Part shown: piece after piece, positions 14,313-22,592 of the stretch
Layout of the letters: each line of letters starts with the position of its first letter
How positions within the stretch are numbered: position 1 is the first letter of the stretch
Assembly (NCBI GenBank): GCA_900553165.1
Contig: USCN01000002.1
Span: 1-23,339, forward strand
Length of the DNA stretch: 23,339 nt
Origin: an uncultured Collinsella sp.
GTDB lineage: Bacteria > Actinomycetota > Coriobacteriia > Coriobacteriales > Coriobacteriaceae
Direction of reading: 5' to 3'
Notes under the pieces: model-generated
What the model was told of the DNA's origin: nothing
Seen by the model: only the letters and a program-made list of their open reading frames with translations
Databases searched by the model: none
Translations under genes and position numbers: made by a program

Positions 14313-14507
14313 TTATGCCGCGGGGCAGACCGCAAAAACGCGTGCGGGGTATCCGACACCATCACGGACCTTAGGGAAGGTGCAGAAGATGACGGCGCCC
14401 GTGGCGGGAAGCTCGTCTAGATGGTCCATGACCTCGATCTGATAGCGGTCGACCGAGAGGATGTATTGCTCGCCGGGGTAGGGGTAGGCGTCCTCGCGCG
14501 TGGTCAC
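14313..14507 (-). CDS. Small conserved-looking protein, unknown
   Basis: A 64-residue soluble protein that I cannot assign. It starts at GTG 14507 with an excellent GGAGG five bases upstream and has its own downstream terminator, so it is very likely expressed. The sequence has an acidic, tyrosine-rich N-terminus (TTREDAYPYPGEQYILSVDRYQIEVMDHLDELP) and a C-terminal half with two cysteines (VIFCTFPKVRDGVGYPARVFAVCPAA). There are no membrane helices or signal peptide. It is divergent from the Fe-S aldo/keto reductase gene across 163 bases. No function is suggested by sequence. Confidence 0.7.
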   Translation of the reverse strand: MTTREDAYPYPGEQYILSVDRYQIEVMDHLDELPATGAVIFCTFPKVRDGVGYPARVFAVCPAA

Positions 14508-14553
14508 GCTCGCCTCCTTTCATCGGGCTTTTTGCTGATGTTAAAGCGGTTCC

Positions 14554-14583
14554 GTGACAGCTCGATTTCTGCTGCGTTACGAT
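14554..14583 (+). promoter_or_regulatory. Candidate promoter of the aldo/keto reductase gene
   Basis: GTGACA (14554-14559) and TACGAT (14578-14583) are 18 bases apart, giving a start near 14590. This supports the downstream GTG 14671 start rather than any earlier codon. Confidence 0.4.
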
Positions 14584-14670
14584 ACGTTCTCGATTGCGAT
14601 TCCACGATGTTTCGGCTGCGTGACCATTGTGTTTCGCCTTGTCGGGGCGCTGATGGCGAAGGGAGGGGCC

Positions 14671-15858
14671 GTGCAATACCGCGTTGACCCCAAAAGTGGT
14701 AACCGAATATCCGCTCTGGGTCTGGGCTGCATGAGGTTTCCCGGTGCGCCGGGACGTCCGGATGCGAAGACAGCCGATGCCATCATTTCCCGTGCGGTGG
14801 AGCAGGGGATTAATTATCTGGACACCGCGTATCTCTATCCCGGTAACGAGGCGTGCGTGGGCGCCTCGCTTGAGCGCTTGGGGCTGCGTGACCGGGTGTT
14901 GCTGGCGACCAAGTTGCCGCATGCTTCGTGCAAGTGCGCGGAGGATTTCGACCGGTTCTTCGATGAGCAACTGCGGCGCCTGCGGACCGACCATATCGAC
15001 TATTACCTCATGCATAACATTGCCTCGCCCGCCCAGTGGGAACGTGTGGTGGCGTTGGGCATTGAGGACTGGATCGCTCGTCAAAAGGCGGTGGGGCGCA
15101 TTCGCCAGATCGGTTTTTCGTACCACGGCAGCGCAGCGGACTTCCTCACGATGCTCGATGCGTATGAGTGGGACTTTTGCCAGATCCAGTACAATTACGC
15201 TGGAGAGCGATATCAGGCGGGAACAGCGGGGCTCATGGCCGCCGCCGAGCGAGGCCTCGCGGTGTTTGTGATGGAGCCGCTTTTGGGCGGACGCTTGGCA
15301 GGCAAATTGCCTCCGCGGGCGCGCGCTGTTCTCGACGGTGCATGCGACCGGCATTTGCATACGCCTGCCGCTTGGGGGCTCTCGTGGGTGTGGAATCATC
15401 CCCAGGTGACCATGTTGCTTTCTGGTATGACCGATACCGCGCAGGTGGATGAGAATTCGTCACTGGCAGACCTCGCGTTGCCGAATTCGATGACTGCCAA
15501 CCAGCTCGACACGATCGCGCACGTGCTGGATGAGTTTGAAAAATCGAATCGCGTGCCCTGCACGGGATGCGGCTACTGCATGCCATGTCCCAAGGGTATC
15601 AACATTCCCGGCTGCTTTGCCGCCTACAACGCGAGCTATGCGCACAGCTGGTTTACGGGGCTGTCGCAATACTTTACGGCGAGCGCGGTGCGGACGAACG
15701 AGCCCAAGCTGGTGAGCAATTGCGTCAAGTGCGGCAAATGCGCACGTCACTGCCCGCAGCACATCGATATTCCCGAGCGTCTCGACGATGTGCGCCGACG
15801 TTTCCAGCCTGGCCCCGTAACGGCCGCACTTAAAGCCTTTTGCAAAACGCGCTCCTGA
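14671..15858 (+). CDS. Aldo/keto reductase with C-terminal 4Fe-4S domain
   Basis: A 395-residue fusion of an aldo/keto reductase barrel with a ferredoxin-like tail, a class common in anaerobes. The barrel shows the catalytic tetrad D51, Y56, K81 and H115 (LDTAYLYPGNE, LATK, YLMHN). The tail holds two cysteine clusters: C297-x2-C-x2-C-x2-CP (CTGCGYCMPCPKG) and C351-x2-C-x2-C-x3-CP (CVKCGKCARHCPQ), likely one or two 4Fe-4S clusters. GTG 14671 is chosen because GGGAGG lies four bases upstream and the candidate promoter lies at 14554-14583; ATG 14653 is the alternative. Its TGA stop lies within the first bases of a palindromic repeat element. Substrate unknown; electrons could come from ferredoxin or NAD(P)H. 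Confidence 0.9.
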   Translation: MQYRVDPKSGNRISALGLGCMRFPGAPGRPDAKTADAIISRAVEQGINYLDTAYLYPGNEACVGASLERLGLRDRVLLATKLPHASCKCAEDFDRFFDEQLRRLRTDHIDYYLMHNIASPAQWERVVALGIEDWIARQKAVGRIRQIGFSYHGSAADFLTMLDAYEWDFCQIQYNYAGERYQAGTAGLMAAAERGLAVFVMEPLLGGRLAGKLPPRARAVLDGACDRHLHTPAAWGLSWVWNHPQVTMLLSGMTDTAQVDENSSLADLALPNSMTANQLDTIAHVLDEFEKSNRVPCTGCGYCMPCPKGINIPGCFAAYNASYAHSWFTGLSQYFTASAVRTNEPKLVSNCVKCGKCARHCPQHIDIPERLDDVRRRFQPGPVTAALKAFCKTRS

Positions 15859-15946
15859 TGCCCCTTTTATAACTTGCGGTGGAATAGTTCCTGTTTGCGG
15901 CAAAATAGGGCTTAAACAGGAACTATTCCACCGCAACTGAAGGGGG
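15855..15946 (+). repeat. Palindromic element, copy 1
   Basis: Perfect 23-bp arms (15874-15896 and 15914-15936) surround a 17-base loop. An outer CCCCTT (15861-15866) can pair with AAGGGG (15940-15945). The outer right arm overlaps the ribosome site AGGGGG of the next gene. It shares about 90 bases with copy 2 at 17042-17135 in the same orientation. It begins at the stop codon of the aldo/keto reductase. Confidence 0.9.
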
Positions 15947-15951
15947 CTGTC

Positions 15952-16971
15952 GTGGGCCATCGGGATTCATGTGATGATTTACGTGAGGTTCGTTGGGGCG
16001 TTTTGGGCGCTGGGCACATTTCGCATCGATTTGCATCGTCGCTCAAGGAGGTGGACGGGGCACGGCTTGTGGCTGCCGCCGGTCGCACTCCTTCGCATGT
16101 TGAGGAGTTTTGCAGGGCGTTTTCGATTGATACTGCGCACAGTTATGCCACGGCTGACGATAGCGGCGATGCGGCTTATGATTCGCTGATCGCCGATCCC
16201 GATGTCGACGCAATCTACTTGGCTCTTCCACATGGCATGCATGCGCATTGGGCCTGTCGGGCACTGCGCGCAGGAAAGGCCGTGCTGTGCGAAAAGCCGG
16301 CCGTTTTGAGTGAGGAAGAGGCTCTCTCGATTGCCTCCGCCTCTCGCGAGCGCGGAGTGCTGTTTATGGAGGCGATGAAGAATCGGTTTTGCCCGATGCG
16401 CACTCGCGTGAAGGACTTGCTTGCGTCGGGTGAGCTTGGCCGTATTGTCTCGATTGAAAGCGTGCAAAAACTCGATTATGGTGAATCCCCTTCGAGTTAT
16501 CTGCTCGATCCGTTGCAGGGTGGCTGTCTATATGACATGGGCTGCTACGCGGTCGGGTGGTTTGAGGATTTGCTTGCGGGTGCGTGCGATGTTTCGTCTC
16601 GTGAAGTTCGCTGGTGTGACGTATCGGGCGGCCGCGTGGATTGGGCCGATGAGATTCATATGAGCGTCGGCGGCATACCCATTCATATGGCGTGCGACGG
16701 CAAAGCAGCATATGAAAGCCGCTTAACGATTGCCTGCGAGCGGGGCTCGTTGGAAATCGAGCGCCTCCATCGCCCCGAGCTCGCCCATGTGAAGTACTCC
16801 GACGGACGAATGCTCGAAATAAATGCCCCGTTTGAGGTCGATGATTTCTACGGCGAAATCCAGCATGCGACCCAGCTCATCCGGGCGGGGAAACTCGAGA
16901 GTCCCGTCATGCCCCTTGCCGCCACACAGCGCTGCGCGCGCATTGTCGATGCAATCCGTCTAGCCCTCTAG
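15952..16971 (+). CDS. Gfo/Idh/MocA-family oxidoreductase (second copy)
   Basis: A 339-residue NAD(P)-binding dehydrogenase. The Rossmann motif is intact as VRWGVLGAGHISHRFA (G19, G21), and the family signature EKP lies at 114-116 in AVLCEKPAVLSEEEA. The substrate domain contains FMEAMKNRFCP, the LQGGCLYDMGCYAVGW segment and a C-terminal MPLAATQRCARIVDAI helix. This resembles the subgroup related to dimeric dihydrodiol or xylose dehydrogenases, but the substrate is not determinable. It starts at GTG 15952 with AGGGGG just upstream, that site being the outer arm of palindromic copy 1. The gene is bracketed by two same-orientation copies of that element, so it may have been inserted, duplicated or regulated as a unit. 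Confidence 0.88.
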   Translation: MGHRDSCDDLREVRWGVLGAGHISHRFASSLKEVDGARLVAAAGRTPSHVEEFCRAFSIDTAHSYATADDSGDAAYDSLIADPDVDAIYLALPHGMHAHWACRALRAGKAVLCEKPAVLSEEEALSIASASRERGVLFMEAMKNRFCPMRTRVKDLLASGELGRIVSIESVQKLDYGESPSSYLLDPLQGGCLYDMGCYAVGWFEDLLAGACDVSSREVRWCDVSGGRVDWADEIHMSVGGIPIHMACDGKAAYESRLTIACERGSLEIERLHRPELAHVKYSDGRMLEINAPFEVDDFYGEIQHATQLIRAGKLESPVMPLAATQRCARIVDAIRLAL

Positions 16972-17041
16972 GACTTGGCGCTGACGCATGGGGGATCATG
17001 ACGCTGGCGCCCGTAGCCGTAGTGCCTGGCGGCCCGCATCT

Positions 17042-17135
17042 CTGATGCCCCTTTTATAAGTTGCGGTGGAATAGTTCCTGTTTGCGGCAGAATAGGGCAT
17101 CGACAGGAACTATTTCACCGCAACTGATGAGGGGG
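17042..17135 (+). repeat. Palindromic element, copy 2
   Basis: Arms 17059-17081 and 17103-17125 pair over 23 positions with one G-T wobble, around a 21-base loop. Outside the arms it repeats the CTGATGCCCCTTTTATAA start of copy 1 and ends in GAGGGGG, which serves as the ribosome site of nfo. The few differences from copy 1 lie mostly in the loop and the 3' edge. Confidence 0.9.
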
Positions 17136-17143
17136 AGCTGGAG

Positions 17144-18010
17144 ATGCTGACGATTGGGTGTCATCTTTCGACGACGAAGGGCTATCGGGCGATGGGGGAG
17201 ACGGCGCTATCCATTGGCGCCAACACCTTTGCATTCTTTACGCGCAACCCGCGCGGCGGCAAGGCGAAAGACCTTGACATGGATGATGTGGCGGCCCTGC
17301 GCGAGCTTATGGAGCAAAACGACTTTGGCCCGCTCGTGGCTCATGCCCCGTATACCTATAACCCCTGCTCGGCCAAAGAGCGGGCGCGCGAGTTTGCCCT
17401 GGAGGCAATGGCCGAGGACTTGCGGCGCATGGAAGCGCTGCCCGGCAACTACTACAACTTCCATCCCGGTGCGCATGTGGGGCAGGGGACTGATGCTGGC
17501 ATTCAGATGATCGTCGACACCTTGTGTCAGGTGATGTTTGAGGGGCAGCAGACGACGGTACTGCTCGAGACCATGGCGGGAAAGGGTACCGAGGTGGGCC
17601 GTAGCTTTGAAGAGCTGGCGCGCATTATCGAGGGTGCTGCTGCCGAGTGCCCCGAGCTGTCGGCCAAGCTGGGCGTTTGCCTAGACACCTGCCATGTGAA
17701 TGACGCCGGCTATGACATCGTCCACGATCTGGACGGCGTACTCGACGAGTTCGATCGTGTGGTGGGTATCGAGCGCCTGCGCGCCGTGCATATCAATGAC
17801 TCCAAGAACCCCTGCGGCGCCCATAAGGATCGCCACGAGTGCATCGGCAAGGGATACCTTGGCAACGAGGAGTTTGGCGGCGGTATGCAGGTTATGCAGA
17901 ATATTGTATCGAATAGCCGCTTGCGTGAACTTCCTTTTATTTTGGAGACGCCGAACGAACTTGCAGGTTATGCAGCGGAAATAACGCTATTAAGGTCGTT
18001 ACAGCAGTAA
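17144..18010 (+). CDS. nfo: Endonuclease IV (AP endonuclease)
   Basis: Endonuclease IV cuts DNA 5' to abasic sites and removes 3' blocking groups in base excision repair, using three zinc ions. The 288-residue protein has all the landmarks: a start [78 protein letters not shown] and [27 protein letters not shown], which supply the zinc-binding His, Glu and Asp residues. Length matches E. coli Nfo (285). GGGGGAG lies six bases before ATG 17144, within the 3' edge of palindromic copy 2. It is on the same strand as the Gfo gene, 172 bases downstream; no terminator is seen after it. Confidence 0.95.
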   Translation: MLTIGCHLSTTKGYRAMGETALSIGANTFAFFTRNPRGGKAKDLDMDDVAALRELMEQNDFGPLVAHAPYTYNPCSAKERAREFALEAMAEDLRRMEALPGNYYNFHPGAHVGQGTDAGIQMIVDTLCQVMFEGQQTTVLLETMAGKGTEVGRSFEELARIIEGAAAECPELSAKLGVCLDTCHVNDAGYDIVHDLDGVLDEFDRVVGIERLRAVHINDSKNPCGAHKDRHECIGKGYLGNEEFGGGMQVMQNIVSNSRLRELPFILETPNELAGYAAEITLLRSLQQ

Positions 18011-18071
18011 CGACTGTCACAAAGTGGAGTGTTCCATTCACGTTATGGGTTTGTTTCAATCAGTTTTCTAA

Positions 18072-18100
18072 TTGCAGATTCTCCCAAGCGGGTGCATAAT
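18072..18100 (+). promoter_or_regulatory. Promoter of the amino-acid ABC transporter operon
   Basis: TTGCAG (18072-18077) and CATAAT (18095-18100) are 17 bases apart, and a TG precedes the -10 region. The predicted start near 18107 gives a leader of about 50 bases. Confidence 0.5.
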
Positions 18101-18157
18101 AGCCATCAGTTTTTGCAGACCTCTGAATCAAACGGGGTCACCGGAAGGAGACTGATT

Positions 18158-19018
18158 ATGAAGCTCAAGAAGCTTGGCGCATTTGCCGCCACGGGTGCCA
18201 TGGCGCTCGCCCTCGCACTGACGGGCTGTGGCTCGTCCAACGCCACCTCTGGTTCTGATGCCGGTTCCAGCAGCTCTGACGACGCTAAGGTCGAGAAGGT
18301 CGACGGCTCCAAGGAGTACGCGCTCGTCAAGGACGGTACGCTGACCGTCGGCACCTCTGCCGAGTACGCTCCGTTTGAGTACAAGGATGACAACGGCGAT
18401 TATCAGGGTTTTGACCTTGAGCTCATTAAGGCTATCGGCGACAAGCTGGGCCTGGATGTCGAGTACGTCAACAATGACTTTGACACGCTGGTTCCGGGCG
18501 TTGCTTCGGGCGCCAAGTATGACGTTTCCATCGCGGCTATCACCGACACGCCCGAGCGTGAGAAGGAAGTCACTTTCTCCGATTCCTACTACATGGACGA
18601 TCAGGCTATCGTGACCAAGGTCGATAACACCGACATCACGGCCGACAACTACAGCGATAAGCTCAACAGCGCCGACGCTACCATCATCGTCCAGTCTGGC
18701 TCGACCGCCGAGGCCTTTGCCCAGGAGAACTTCCCCAAGGCCAAGATCGTCCCCTACAAGGACGCTACCGAGTGCTTCAGTGCCCTGCAGTCTGATAAGG
18801 GCGACGCCGTAGTCACCAACCGCTCCGTTGCCAGCCAGCTGACCGCCGAGCAGTTCAACACCTGCCAGACCATCAAGCAGATCAGCACCGGCGAGGAGTA
18901 CGCCATCGCCATCAACCAGGGCAACACCAAGCTCAAGGACGACATCAACCAGGCCATCAAGGACCTGACCGACGACGGTACCGTCGACGCCCTCATGGCT
19001 AAGTACAATATCAAGTAA
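18158..19018 (+). CDS. Amino-acid ABC transporter substrate-binding lipoprotein
   Basis: A 286-residue family 3 solute-binding protein that captures a polar amino acid outside the cell for import. The signal sequence ends in a lipobox, LALTGC, with the lipid-anchored cysteine at C24. A Ser/Gly/Asp-rich linker follows, then the binding domain: LTVGTSAEYAPFEYKDDNGDYQGFDLELIKAIGDKLG, DTLVPGVASGAKYDVSIAAITDTPEREKEVTFSDSYY and the hinge region VQSGSTAEAFAQE. ATG 18158 was chosen because AAGGAG is upstream and the signal peptide starts there; the frame is open further upstream. Glutamine, cystine, histidine or arginine specificity cannot be separated. Followed by a hairpin and then the permease and ATPase genes. 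Codon use suggests high expression. Confidence 0.93.
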   Translation: MKLKKLGAFAATGAMALALALTGCGSSNATSGSDAGSSSSDDAKVEKVDGSKEYALVKDGTLTVGTSAEYAPFEYKDDNGDYQGFDLELIKAIGDKLGLDVEYVNNDFDTLVPGVASGAKYDVSIAAITDTPEREKEVTFSDSYYMDDQAIVTKVDNTDITADNYSDKLNSADATIIVQSGSTAEAFAQENFPKAKIVPYKDATECFSALQSDKGDAVVTNRSVASQLTAEQFNTCQTIKQISTGEEYAIAINQGNTKLKDDINQAIKDLTDDGTVDALMAKYNIK

Positions 19019-19040
19019 AATAGCTACTTGATTGCGCGCG

Positions 19041-19071
19041 GGCCCTTTCCGTTTTGGCGGAGAGGGCCTTT
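19041..19071 (+). terminator. Intra-operon attenuator hairpin
   Basis: GGCCCTTTCCG (19041-19051) pairs with CGGAGAGGGCC (19058-19068) with one T-G wobble, followed by TTT. This weak terminator between the binding protein and permease would lower downstream transcription, giving the usual excess of binding protein. Confidence 0.65.
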
Positions 19072-19137
19072 GCGCTTCTCTTGACGGAGAGCGTATCCGT
19101 CTCGTTTTTGCCGGCAACTTCTACGATAGGAGCCACC

Positions 19138-20499
19138 TTGTCTCGACTGAACAAAGGGGCCGCTGAGCAGCGTTTTCCACTGCCCTCGATGCTCCAAAAG
19201 CTGGCCTGTGTCCTGGCTGTGGCGCTCGCCCTGGTATGCGCGGGGGCCTGCGTGCCCACGACCGCCCAGGCGCTTGAGACCGCAAAGATTACCGCCCGAC
19301 CCAATACCGGTTCGGGCAGCGCTGTGGTCGGCGGCACCGAGACGCGCATTACCTGGGAAGTTCAGGCCGATGCCGACGAGGAGCTGAGCGGTCTTTCGCT
19401 GACGTTTGTCGACGGTACGACGTTTGGTACCGATGACACGCGATTGACGATGCTCTCGGGCGAGGACCTCATGGATCGTACGCCCATGAAGCCCACGTGC
19501 AAGGCTGACGGCCAGACGCTCAAGATCGACTTTGGTGAGACGGCGCCTGCCGGCGGTTTTTTCCGTGTCGAGGTTTACGGTGTGACGTTTCCCGTCGAGG
19601 GCGGCGAAGAGGCCTTTAGCGGCACCTATACGCTCGCCGACGGTTCGACCAAGAAGATTTCCAAGATTCCTTCCGTCGAGATCAAGGGCGTGACGGCATT
19701 CGATAACTTTCTGGCCGACCTTAAGGAGCAGCCGTGGGTCGAGGCGTGGAATTCCAACATGTTCCTTCGCCTGTTCCTGAACCCGGTCATTTTGGTTCAG
19801 AGCCTGCCGATCGTCTTCAAGGGCTTCCTTATGTCGCTCTCGATCGTGCTCGTGGCATTTCCGTTGGCCATTCCCTTTGGCTTTGCGCTGTCGCTCATGC
19901 GCATTTCCAAGTCGCGCATCCTTCGTTGTCTTGCCGGCATCTATGTGAATATCATCCGCGGTACGCCGGCGTTCCTGCAGATTTACATTGCATTCTTTGG
20001 CCTGCCGCTTGCCGGCGTCAAGGTGGACGACTACGTCTTGGGCGTTATCGTCATGGCCATGAACTCGTCCGCCTACCTGTGCGAGATCTTCCGCGCCGGT
20101 ATTCAGTCGATCCCCAAGGGCCAGAATGAGGCTGCTCGCTCGCTGGGCATGAACGCCTTCCAGACACTGCTCTACGTCATGATTCCGCAGACGTTCCGCA
20201 ATGTCCTGCCTACGTTGACCAGCGAGTTCATCCTGCTTTACAAGGATACGTCGCTGCTTGCCGCCGTGGGCGTGGTCGAGATCGTCATGAACGCCCGCAC
20301 CATCGTGGCCACGACGGGGTCCATCACGCCGTATGTGGTTGCCGCCCTGTTCTATCTGGTCATTACCCTGCCGCTTGCGCGCTTGGTGAGCGGTCTTGAG
20401 GCGAGGCTGCTGGGTACGGCCGAAACCAAAAAGAAGCGTCCCACCAAGAGCGCCGGACAGGTTGTCGCGACGCCTGCCGATCACATCGCCGGTCTGTAA
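19138..20499 (+). CDS. Amino-acid ABC permease with N-terminal extracytoplasmic domain
   Basis: A 453-residue HisM/GlnP-type permease, about twice the usual ~220. Residues 1-45 form a signal sequence (KLACVLAVALALVCAGACVPTTAQA, possible cleavage after A45). Residues ~46-185 form a beta-rich extracellular domain, Thr/Asp/Gly-rich, that does not look like a family 3 binding protein. The permease follows from about residue 215 with several membrane helices and the EAA loop EIFRAGIQSIPKGQNEAARSLGMNA (~316-340) that contacts the ATPase. Start is TTG 19138 with AGGAG five bases upstream; an earlier in-frame start at 19054 lacks a ribosome site and would overlap the attenuator hairpin. The ATPase gene follows after 12 bases. 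The extra domain might dock the binding protein; that is inference. Confidence 0.88.
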   Translation: MSRLNKGAAEQRFPLPSMLQKLACVLAVALALVCAGACVPTTAQALETAKITARPNTGSGSAVVGGTETRITWEVQADADEELSGLSLTFVDGTTFGTDDTRLTMLSGEDLMDRTPMKPTCKADGQTLKIDFGETAPAGGFFRVEVYGVTFPVEGGEEAFSGTYTLADGSTKKISKIPSVEIKGVTAFDNFLADLKEQPWVEAWNSNMFLRLFLNPVILVQSLPIVFKGFLMSLSIVLVAFPLAIPFGFALSLMRISKSRILRCLAGIYVNIIRGTPAFLQIYIAFFGLPLAGVKVDDYVLGVIVMAMNSSAYLCEIFRAGIQSIPKGQNEAARSLGMNAFQTLLYVMIPQTFRNVLPTLTSEFILLYKDTSLLAAVGVVEIVMNARTIVATTGSITPYVVAALFYLVITLPLARLVSGLEARLLGTAETKKKRPTKSAGQVVATPADHIAGL

Positions 20500-20511
20500 G
20501 GAGGTCCTATC

Positions 20512-21264
<753 letters not shown>

Positions 21265-21290
21265 CGGCGCGTCGAGGTTATCGATATAAC

Positions 21291-21328
21291 AAACGGGGAC
21301 CGGATGTGAATATCCGGTCCCCGTTTTT
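21291..21328. terminator. Strong terminator after the ABC operon
   Basis: A perfect 15-bp stem (21291-21305 with 21312-21326) closes a six-base loop and ends in five Ts on the plus strand. It lies 26 bases after the ATPase stop and may also serve the converging flavodoxin gene. Confidence 0.92.
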
Positions 21329-21399
21329 GTTTGGGCATGAGCGACTGTTGTTGTACGGTACTCGGCTGTCAGTTGCCTTGCGACTTTCTGACTGCTTCG

Positions 21400-21819
21400 T
21401 TAGGCCAGCTCCGCTCCCAGGGCTTTGCAGGCCGCTTCGCCCTCGTCGTCGGGTGCGTCGTAGCAGATGACGGAATCTACGACGTTGACGCCGGCCTCGT
21501 CGGCGTCGGCCTTCCAGTTGTCCATCCACTCGCCCTCGGCCCACGAATAGGAGCCAAAGAGGACGACCTTCTTGTCGCCGAGGGTCTCCTTGACCTCGTC
21601 CCACATCGGCTGGAACTCGTCATACTCAAGCTCCTCGGAACCCATGGCGGGGCAGCCGAAGGCAATGGCGTCATAGCCGGCGGCCTTGTCTGCGGAGAAG
21701 TCGGCGCAGGAGATGACCTCTGCCTCGGCACTGGCACCGGTTGCGCCCTCGGCAACGAAGTTTGCCATGGCCTCGGTGTTGCCCGTGCCGCTCCAATAGA
21801 CGACGGCAATCTTGCTCAT
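21400..21819 (-). CDS. Flavodoxin
   Basis: A 139-residue short-chain flavodoxin, a low-potential FMN electron carrier that can replace ferredoxin when iron is scarce. The FMN phosphate loop is VYWSGTGNTEAMA (S10-T15); the aromatic loop is FGSYSWAEGEWMDNW, with a tyrosine and tryptophans that can stack on the flavin; AFGCPAMGSEELE supplies the other contact loop. It is acidic throughout, as expected. ATG 21819 has AAGGAAAA upstream. It lies 46 bases downstream of the DUF3793 gene on the same strand, and the pair appears to be transcribed from a promoter covered by three metal-regulator-like palindromes. Confidence 0.94.
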   Translation of the reverse strand: MSKIAVVYWSGTGNTEAMANFVAEGATGASAEAEVISCADFSADKAAGYDAIAFGCPAMGSEELEYDEFQPMWDEVKETLGDKKVVLFGSYSWAEGEWMDNWKADADEAGVNVVDSVICYDAPDDEGEAACKALGAELA

Positions 21820-21865
21820 ATGTTTTCCTTTCGGTTGTGCGGCGTGCGGCCGCGTTTTGTATGCT

Positions 21866-22570
21866 CTATCGGGTTGCCTGGACAAGTTGTCCCAGGGTGC
21901 AGCCCTGTTGATAGATGTAGGTAAGGTATTGCGTGCATGCGCGATAGGAATCGAAGGTCGTGAGCGCCTGCTCAACGTTTGTGTATACCTTCCATGCGCC
22001 AAAGACCTTATAGTTTTCGCCGTGCTGGACGATAAACTGATGGACATCTTCGTAGGGATAGCCCAAAAAATAGCCAATTTCGTGGGGGAACTCGCACGTG
22101 CACCCCGTATCGCAGTGCCTATTCCGTGCGAGTGCGCAGACGCTGCCGTCATAGGCGCTTTCTGCGGCATTGCTGCTTGCCAGCGTGATGTGCGCGGCGA
22201 GATGCACCAGCGATGCGGGCAGGTTGTGGACATCGTAACCTTCGGCGGCAAGCGCCGTCGTGGCGCGGGGGTCGGAGAGGTATCGCATGAGGTCCGCAGG
22301 GCGGTACACATAGATGAGCGCTCCGCAGGGGCGCCAGACCAAAACGCTCATATGGATCCCGAGTGGCTGGAGCTCGCGGTTGCATTGGGCTATGACGGCG
22401 AGCAGGCGAGAGCGTCGCCCTTCGATATGGGCGGCGCCGGGTTTTCCGTTTTGGTTGGCGTAAACGCCGGGATAGGTAAAGAGCGATGCCGGCTTGATGC
22501 TCGCGAGCGTGGGGGAGCAGTTGCGCACGACCGCTGCCTGAAACGTTGGAATGTCTATGGTTCGAGTCAC
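21866..22570 (-). CDS. DUF3793 family protein
   Basis: A 234-residue protein of the DUF3793 family, of unknown biochemical role, which I know mainly beside flavodoxin and ferrous-iron genes of anaerobes. Family features include the block from CNRELQPLGI to MSVLVWRPCGALIYVYRPADL, and the C-terminal segment FPHEIGYFLGYPYEDVHQFI, the KVFGAWKVYTNVEQA segment and FDSYRACTQYL. Cysteines occur in NRHCDTGCTCEF, which might bind metal or form a redox pair. Start is GTG 22570, with AAGGAG four bases upstream; ATG 22591 is further out and lies upstream of the ribosome site. It is the first gene of a two-gene unit with flavodoxin, which suggests a role in iron limitation or electron transfer. That role is inference. 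Confidence 0.85.
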   Translation of the reverse strand: MTRTIDIPTFQAAVVRNCSPTLASIKPASLFTYPGVYANQNGKPGAAHIEGRRSRLLAVIAQCNRELQPLGIHMSVLVWRPCGALIYVYRPADLMRYLSDPRATTALAAEGYDVHNLPASLVHLAAHITLASSNAAESAYDGSVCALARNRHCDTGCTCEFPHEIGYFLGYPYEDVHQFIVQHGENYKVFGAWKVYTNVEQALTTFDSYRACTQYLTYIYQQGCTLGQLVQATR

Positions 22571-22592
22571 GGCGCTCCTTCTGGTCCTCACT

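Noticed and set aside
15855..17135. An insertion sequence or composite transposon formed by the twin palindromes
   Set aside because: No transposase, no target-site duplication that I can see, and the copies are each only ~92 bases; they look like non-autonomous repeats at most.
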